DNA of 64,000 nt, taken from positions 441,591,213-441,655,212 of the forward strand of contig NC_081407.1 of assembly GCF_030272615.1 (NCBI RefSeq). Reading direction: 5' to 3'. Below the pieces are notes generated by a model. It saw only the letters and a list, made by a program, of their open reading frames with translations, ran no database searches and had not been told where the DNA came from. This stretch comes from Cryptomeria japonica. Taxonomy: Eukaryota > Streptophyta > Pinopsida > Cupressales > Cupressaceae. Made by a program: the position numbers and the translations under genes. Below are positions 57,533 through 64,000 of the stretch, in pieces. The stretch's first letter is position 1; the number at the start of each line of letters is the position of its first letter.

Positions 57533-58876
57533 ATGGAAGAGTGCCAGTATCAGAAGTAGATTGATGAAGCCAATGAAATCATTGCTCAGTTGAAAGAGAG
57601 ACTGAGAAAATCTCTTGCAAAAAGGAAGGAATTAGCTCAACAACTAAATGAGAGTTAGGATATCATAGATCAACTCTTTGAATAGAGTGGATCTAAAGAA
57701 CCTAAAGAAGCAGTCTCAAAACTCATGGAAAAGAACAAGAAGCTGACCAAAGAAATTACTCATCTCAAAAGAGAACAAGAAGGTCAGGTACTAAGAATGA
57801 CTGAGATACTGGAAGCGAGCAGAAGTGTTGATGAAAGAAAAAGGGAGGCAGAAGAAGAACTGTAAAAAACTAAAAGAGCCAGAAGGCTTACTAAAGATGC
57901 TCTGAGAGAAAATGATCCAATCATGATTGAGAAAGATGAATAAATCCAAGTTCTAACTCAAGAGAATGAATATATATGCAAACATCTGAATGAAAATGTA
58001 GAAGAAAAGGAGAAGTTGATGAAAGAGATTGAAAAACTCAGGAGTGAGTTGAAAAATGAGAATGAGAGAAATGAGAAGCTGAGAAAGTTCAATGAAAGCT
58101 TTGAGATGGTAGATAAACAGTTGAAAGCTCAGAGAAGAACAAAGGATATAACCGGCCTTGGTTTCCCCAGTTCAAGTCCTATGGAAACTGGAGAATCATC
58201 TAAATCCAAAAAGATGAAGGATGATAAAAGAAACCATCTAGAAGAAAAAGGTATGAAGTCCTACAAATTCTCTTGTAATCATTGTGGTAAGTCAGGTCAT
58301 AAGACCAATGACTATAGAAACAAATCGGTTAGTCAAAAGAAGACTTTCACCTTTGATGGTTATTGCCATAATTGTCATAAGTATGGCCACACTACTTATG
58401 AGTGCAGATCTCAATCTAGCAGTATGCCAAATGGAAGAATATTTACTGGACATTGCTTCACATGCAATAAGTTTGGACACAGATCTAAAGAATGCAGGTT
58501 CAAGACAAATGTATCAAGATCATCATTCAAACTGGTTAGTCCTATCAAAAGGAGTAATCAATTGAATGCCACCTATTTCACGTGTGGTAGTCTTGGTCAT
58601 GTTGCAGAAAACTGCAGAATGAGAATGGGTTAGAGAAAAAATTTAGGTTCATGGAGGACAACTAGTATGGCATGCTTTAATTGCCATAAGATCGACCATT
58701 TATCTAGAGAATGTAGGAGCCAATCCTACAACTGGTCTATAGAAAAGAACCGGTCTAGCAAGAAGAAAGAGCAAAATGACCTGAAAGGAAAGAAGACAAC
58801 TAAAGAAATAAGAGATCAAATGAAAAAGACATGGATCAAGAAGGATGAAGGAGAAGACAGACAAGAACATTTTTAA
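57533..58876 (+). pseudogene. Element D ORF1: coiled coil plus five CCHC-type knuckles
   Basis: A single frame of 447 codons from ATG 57533 with no shift but six stops: TAG at 57557, 57656, 57683 and 58631, TAA at 57863 and 57941. The first 240 residues are a long charged coiled coil. Knuckles: CNHCGKSGHKTNDY (last Cys to Tyr), CHNCHKYGHTTYEC, CFTCNKFGHRSKEC, a fourth lacking its first Cys (FTCGSLGHVAENC), and after the 58631 stop CFNCHKIDHLSREC. Five knuckles in a row is high for an LTR-element Gag, which usually has one or two. No capsid domain recognised. Colinear with ORF1 of element C. Confidence 0.8.
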
Positions 58877-59376
58877 ACCAAGTCATCATCCATCGGTGAT
58901 GACAATTCCACTTCTAACTAGGCATACTGATGCCCAGGGGGAGCACACATGGTGAGATTCTTCTTGAATCCCCTCAACAAATATAAGGATGTTTTTATCT
59001 GCATAGTTGTGATGCATAAAATCTAGTCTAAAAATTCTTAATTGAAGTTTGTCCTATGAGTTATTTATTTGAGTATCGGTATCGGCAATAAATAACCGAT
59101 AAAGTCAAATCGGTTTACTTTAAGTTGTGAGTTTCAAATCTGACTGTTGGATCCTAGTGCCAGTAAATCTCCATGGATAGATAAGGAAATGTTAGCACAT
59201 GTTCATTTACACTAACTTCTTGTGAACTTTCTTGAGCTCCTATGTGATCAAAGGCAATTTTAAATTTTCCAAAGCTTTGTCTGTGCGTAAAATTCAAGCA
59301 GAGCGATAGTGGTGTTTGGTATTCCCTAGGGAAGGGTTTTCAACCATGTCTGAGAAAATCTTGTTTGAAGGTCATC
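58877..59376 (+). other. Non-coding gap between ORF1 and ORF2 of element D
   Basis: 500 bp without a supported frame. Contains a CCCAGGGGGAGCACACATGG stretch at 58933, like a purine tract. Confidence 0.45.
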
Positions 59377-62300
59377 ATGGCAGCACCATTATCGACTCTT
59401 GTATTGGTTGAAGATATCAAGGAACCCCAACCCGAGTTCAAGCTACACCCGATGAAAGCCAGTGAAATCGACAAGACCAGTGCTTTATCATTTGTGCCCT
59501 CTGGCATATTGTTGGCAGAAGATATTCGCTCCTACATTCATTGCAAGCTCGAAGAACTTGGAGATAAGTTCATTTGAAATGATTTTGATGGGTTCTGTGA
59601 CAATGATAAATTGAAAGCAGAATTTCTACGTCAAAAGACAAAGGGTTTGGCTAATGCTATTGACTTTCCTAATCAGTTTCATGGTGACTGGGTTAGATAT
59701 GTACTGAGCAGGGTTCATGATCAATTTATGTGGTTCGAAGGTAATGCACCGATCAAGATCACAAAGGAGGTGATTTGAAGATTGATAGGGTTCAGTGCAA
59801 CTGGTGAAGCATTAACCCTAAGAATGATTTCATCAACAAAATTTACCCAATTAACCAAATCTCGGTGTGATAGTAGAGCAATGAAAATCACCCATATCAA
59901 GGATGTCGAAGTAAGATTTGCCACTACAGTGTTGGGATACAGGGTTTATCAATCAAGTTGGATGAATAGTGTGTCGAGTGGTGCCATCCATGCTAGATAC
60001 CAAATTATCAAAGAGAATGCAACATATGATATATGTGAGATGATTCAAAGTTAATTCATGGTGAACATAGAAAGAATAAGAATCAATCTTTCAAATATGG
60101 CTCTCTACTAGTATGTATATTTTTCTATGTGCAAAAATATTTTCCCGGTAAGGATAGTGTAGTATGGTCACAAGAGAAGCATATCATCGTTCAGATAGGT
60201 GAAATGATTAGGGATCTGGGAAATAAATTTGGGGAAGAAATATGGGGATATTTTAAGGAATTCCAAATTAGGATGCACAAAAGAGAAAGAATTCCAACTG
60301 GAATAGTGAAAAAATACAAAGACAACATCTGTTTTCTTGTAGACATAGACTATTGTATTATTCAAGTAGTTCAACCTAGAGCTTTTTGGGTTCCACCTAT
60401 GGGCTATGAGGCTACAACAGATCTTGTTAAAATTCATATCAATATGCTTCTGTCTAAACTGGTAGACTTGAAGGAAAAAAGGTTTGGAACATATGAGGAT
60501 GCAAGCTCTAAAATTAAACAGGAACTTCAAGTGCTTGTCATAAAAGGAAAAGTAAGGAAAATGATTGATACCCTTGATAAGAAATATGGAGGTGAAGCAT
60601 CTGGTGCCACTACCTCCATCGGTGTGAGTGTGCAAATAGGGGTCACACCTAATAAAGATGAAGAATCAACAGGTGGAAAGAAGAAAGTAACAAAGACAAA
60701 ATCTAAGGGGATTTCAGCAACCAAGCCTGCAACATACTCAAAGGAAAAGGATCTAAATACTCTGGTATCTTCACCAATTAAAGATAGACTAGTAGGAGTG
60801 ACTTACACTAGAAAGAAAAAGAGTGATCCAAAACCTAAAAAGTATGAGAAAGAAGGCGATATCACTGACACCTTATCAGATGTGGAAATAAAGGAGGTTA
60901 GAAGAAGTGGGAGGAACAAAGCTCCACTAATTGATGAGTTGGTGCATGGGATCAAAGAGTTTGGAGGTCTAGGTGGTGTTGGAAGGAGATATTCCATCAG
61001 TAATGAAGAAGACAAAAGGAAAATTGAGGAAGCCTTGATTTGGAACCTGCACAATTTTTGTAGGACTCCTAGTGAATTATATGGGATTATCCCATCAAAC
61101 CTACTAGATCACATTGAAGGAAGATGGAAGACAACTCTAGTTACTGAAAATGAACTCAGAATAAAAGCACTCATGGAAGTGTAGCATGACTTAGACCTTG
61201 AAGAAGCTTCACTGGTGGCTCAAGCATGCATTCAAAATTTCAAAATAAGGAATAAAACTGGGAGAGTGGTAGTAGGAGAAGTGGGAGGAGTACATGCTAA
61301 AGGTGTTGCCTTGTGGAAGGAAATTATGAACCAGCAAAAGAAAATTGAAGAAATTGAAAAAGAAACAAAACAGGACAAAGGTGCAGTTGTCCTTGTCAAA
61401 GGAAAAGCCAAGGAAAAAGACTCCACTGAAGAATTTGATACTTTCTCAGTTGAGGACATAATTGTAAATTTTGTGTCAGACATCCCTAATGTGACAAAGG
61501 GTATCGAACAACTGGTTCATACTTCACCGCTGAAGGAAGCTGATAAAACTAAGCTTTCTGGTCAAGATGAAGTGTTAGTTGAAGATATTCCTTATGAGGA
61601 TACACCTCATAGAACCTTATTGACACCAAATTCTAATCTCTCTCAAGAAGGAAAAGAGGAAGAAAATAAGACAAAGGAAGAGAAGAGAATAGAGGAAGAG
61701 AAGAAAACAGAGGAAGGAAAAGAGGAAGAAAAGAAAGTAGAAGAAGGAAAAGAGGAAGAAAACAAGACATAGAAAGAGAAGAGAACGGAGGAAGGAAATG
61801 AGGAAGAGAATAAAATAGAGGAAGGAAAAGGGGAAGAAAAGGAATTAGAGGAAGGAAAAGAGAAAGAGAAGAAAGCAGAGGAAGGAAAAGAGGAAGAGAG
61901 GAAGGAAAAGAGGAAGATAAGAAAATAAAGGATAACACAGTAGTGATGGATACCCCTCTGGCAAAGATGAAGTTAGACTTAGACAATGAAAGTGAAAAGA
62001 AAAAGGTAATAATCATCACATCAAATAGCTCAGAAGTTGAGACTTTAGAAATGGAAGAAGGAACAGAGGAGGAAGAAGAAGGTGACTTGATCATTGATAT
62101 AAAAAATGACCCCCAAACAATTGATGAAAGTCTCAGAAAAACTAAGAGAGAAGAAAAAGAAGGCAAGAATCCTCACTTCTGCCAAAATAATTCTCTCTGA
62201 TCTCACCCCAAACATTGTAGTTGATGATACTACACCCATTATTGATCAGTTGGATACTCTGGTTAAAGCAATTAGTTAAGAGGCAACTGATATGGAGAAG

Positions 62301-62855
62301 GTTACAGTAAGGCAATATGAAACAAAGTGAGGAGATAACCTAATGAAGCAGATAACAGTTGGAAAAGTTGCTCTTTCCACTAGAACAAAATAAGTTAAGA
62401 CCATACTATAGCAAGTTAGTCAACTATTGATGAAATTTTCAAACTTTCTTGTTTTAATCAAAGACTTAGAAGATAAAAGAAATCAGATTCAAAAGGAGAC
62501 TCAAGATCTGGTAAGCTTGTTTGATCCCCTTAGTAGTTCAACATCAACCTTTACTAGAAAAGTCAAAATGCTCAATCATAAAATCAGAAGGTTGAAAGAT
62601 GAAGAAGATAAAAGAAGTCTTAGTTTGTTAGAGCTCTAGTGTTATTTAGCACCAATTATTGATTTCATGCAACTGATCATTAATGAAGCTGACCACCTAA
62701 TACATGCACCTGACTGTAAGACAGTTGATGATATGGAGGCTTTCATTGCAATTTTACATGGCAACTTCACCACCATGAAACAAATTCAATCTTCATGGGA
62801 ATCTTCCTTGAAAGTGGCTCAAGAAAACTTTAAAGAGATTTTTGCTTTATTTTGA
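59377..62855 (+). pseudogene. Element D ORF2: large protein of unknown function
   Basis: ATG 59377 (MAAPLSTLVLVED) aligns with the C start. Open to a TGA near 59575; another TGA near 59776; shift near 60055; open 60129-61184 and, past a TAG, 61215-61772; then several shifts to 62855. Counterparts of C: SYIHCKLEELGDK, VLSRVHDQFMWF, ITKEVI...GFSATGE, RERIPTGIVKKYKDNICF and PRAFWVPPMGYEA. A Lys-rich middle follows, then a Glu/Lys tandem stretch (61640-61930), and finally a coiled tail. Total span 3.5 kb, close to ORF2 of C and to the giant-LTR ORF. No known enzyme motif. Confidence 0.72.
61640..61930 (+). repeat. Purine-only Glu/Lys-coding tandem repeat in ORF2 of element D
   Basis: Repeated GGAAAAGAGGAAGA-type units of variable length, almost pure purine on this strand. 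It codes for Glu/Lys-rich protein in one frame and contains the frameshifts that break ORF2. Confidence 0.85.
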
Positions 62856-63047
62856 CAAATTTTCTTGTGAATAGTCTTTGCCATTGATGGCAAAAGGGGG
62901 AATTTTGGAATCTTGTGAGGAACAGGGGCCAGGACTAGAGCTGGCACAACTTTGTTTGGAATCTTGTCAAGAATAGGGGCCAGGGACATAGCTGCCACAG
63001 TTTTGTAGTGGTTTGTAGTATTTGCCACCAATGCCAAAGGGGGAGTT
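62856..63047 (+). other. 3' non-coding part of element D with two purine tracts
   Basis: Upstream tract CCATTGATGGCAAAAGGGGG at 62881-62900; main tract AAAGGGGGAG at 63036-63045, after GCCACCAATGCC and next to the LTR. Between them a roughly 60-bp segment is present twice (GGAATCTTGT...GGGGCCAGG near 62905 and 62958). Confidence 0.8.
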
Positions 63048-64000
63048 TTTTGGCATACTGATATTGTTTTGTATGATAGGAAAATAGTATGGTTGTCATT
63101 GTTGGCAACATCATCTCCTTAGTCTTCACAGTCCATCGACAGGAAGTAGACCGGCAAGCAAAGAGTAGACCGACAAGCGGTGAGTAGATCGGCAAATTCC
63201 ATCAGCAGTGAGTAGACCGGCAAGCAGTGAGTAGACCGACAAACAATAAGAAGATTAGGTAGCTGTGAGTATATTGGCACAGAAGAGGTTCATCGGCTAA
63301 GTAAAGAACGGAGTGGTATACAAGAGGAAATCGTCTAGACAGGTTTTGATCGGTACACCAAAAGAGTTGGTAACCGACAGACTGGTAACATTCAGTTACA
63401 ACCAACTAAATAGGGAGTCTTCTCTCAGTCAACCAGCAGAATTATCGGCATGTTCGACTAAGTTGACAAAGATTCCCATATGATTTTAGAGGTGCAATGT
63501 AAGGCCTGACAATGGAATTGTGAAAGGTATGTTTTGGAGGAAAGTTGGTGATAGACTAAAAGGGTCTATAAATACACATATCTTATTCTTGAGATGGTTG
63601 TTGTCAAGGTGATTAAAAATTATGTGAAATTGGACACAGGGGGAGTTTAAGAGAGTACAGAGCCGAATAATAGAAGACCAATAGAGTGGAGTTTTACAAA
63701 GTGGTGACTCAAGTGACAGAGGACTGATAGTGTGATATTCAAGGATTAGCAAATTGGCAAAAGGCAGAATTGATAGTGCATTAAGCAGATCAGATTTGTA
63801 TAGAACAAACACAACCGATGCAGATCTAGTGTGATTCTTTTGTGTGATCTGACTAGGCTAATGAGTAGCAGTTTTAGCAGATCATCCATCTATTGCTTTC
63901 TAACAACTGCAACATAAATCCCTTAACTGGGTGGACTTTAACAAGTCCCATTGTAAAAATCCCTTAACCGGGTGACATCTTAACTGATATTCTAAGTCCT
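63048..64000 (+). repeat. 3' LTR of element D (partial)
   Basis: First 953 bp, matching 56238 onward; the first bases are TTTTGG in place of TGTTGG. The 19-bp repeat block (about 63140-63245) has diverged in copy number and has a 9-bp interruption. Confidence 0.9.

Larger units (their letters stand above)
56238..64000 (+). mobile_element. Non-autonomous copia-like element D (no pol), 3' end outside the window
   Basis: 5' LTR 56238-57474, primer site 57477-57488, ORF1 57533-58876, ORF2 59377-62855, main purine tract 63036-63045, 3' LTR from 63048 cut by the window. The same two-ORF plan as element C but a different LTR sequence. No protease, integrase, RT or RNase H motif. Inserted at the edge of a TA microsatellite. 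Confidence 0.83.

Noticed and set aside
61633-62166. 177-codon minus-strand frame rich in Ser, Leu and Pro
   Set aside because: Antisense of the purine-only Glu/Lys repeat in ORF2 of element D.

Overview
The window is nuclear DNA of a seed plant with a large, repeat-rich genome. I found no ordinary host gene, tRNA or rRNA: nearly all of it is LTR retrotransposons, many inserted into each other, plus simple repeats. The style of the Ty1/copia proteins suggests a gymnosperm, but that is an impression and the species cannot be fixed from this sequence. Almost every reading frame is broken by stops, many of which look like CAG to TAG changes.

Layout, 1-33803: one very large minus-strand Ty3/gypsy element of the Tat/Ogre type. 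Its left (3') LTR runs off the window start (1-4689); its right (5') LTR is 27512-33803, about 6.3 kb. The internal part (4690-27511) reads, on the minus strand, primer-binding site, gag, protease, an extra RNase H, reverse transcriptase, a decayed RNase H, integrase. It is split by a minus-strand Ty1/copia element (7430-23064), whose 3' LTR is itself split by a plus-strand gag-plus-protease-only gypsy element (8951-16850) with a perfect AATGT target duplication. The giant LTR carries an ORF of about 1,180 codons in its own strand, visible in both copies and broken at different places in each.

33804-35116 is an old copia fragment. 35117-38420 and 53126-55345 are two copies of an unclassified repeat. 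Between them lie a deleted copia copy (38458-40180), a fuller but decayed copia element here called B (40200-46495), and a pol-less element here called C (46496-53125). B and C share one hybrid LTR (45887-47251). 55346-56237 holds a 38-bp palindromic tandem repeat and a TA/TG microsatellite. 56238 to the end is a second pol-less element, D, whose 3' LTR leaves the window.

Most interesting biology: C and D belong to different LTR families but share a two-ORF plan: ORF1 is a coiled coil followed by four or five CCHC knuckles, and ORF2 is a protein of unknown function spanning about 3.4 kb. Neither has protease, integrase or reverse transcriptase. They share with copia element B, and with the nested copia, the initiator-Met primer site, a leader motif just after it, a doubled polypurine tract and an LTR motif. 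This suggests they are moved by copia machinery. The ORF in the giant gypsy LTR has a similar length, a similar layout (globular head, basic patch, charged coiled tail) and a short stretch of weak similarity to ORF2. A little-known accessory protein family may therefore have been taken up by unrelated retroelements.
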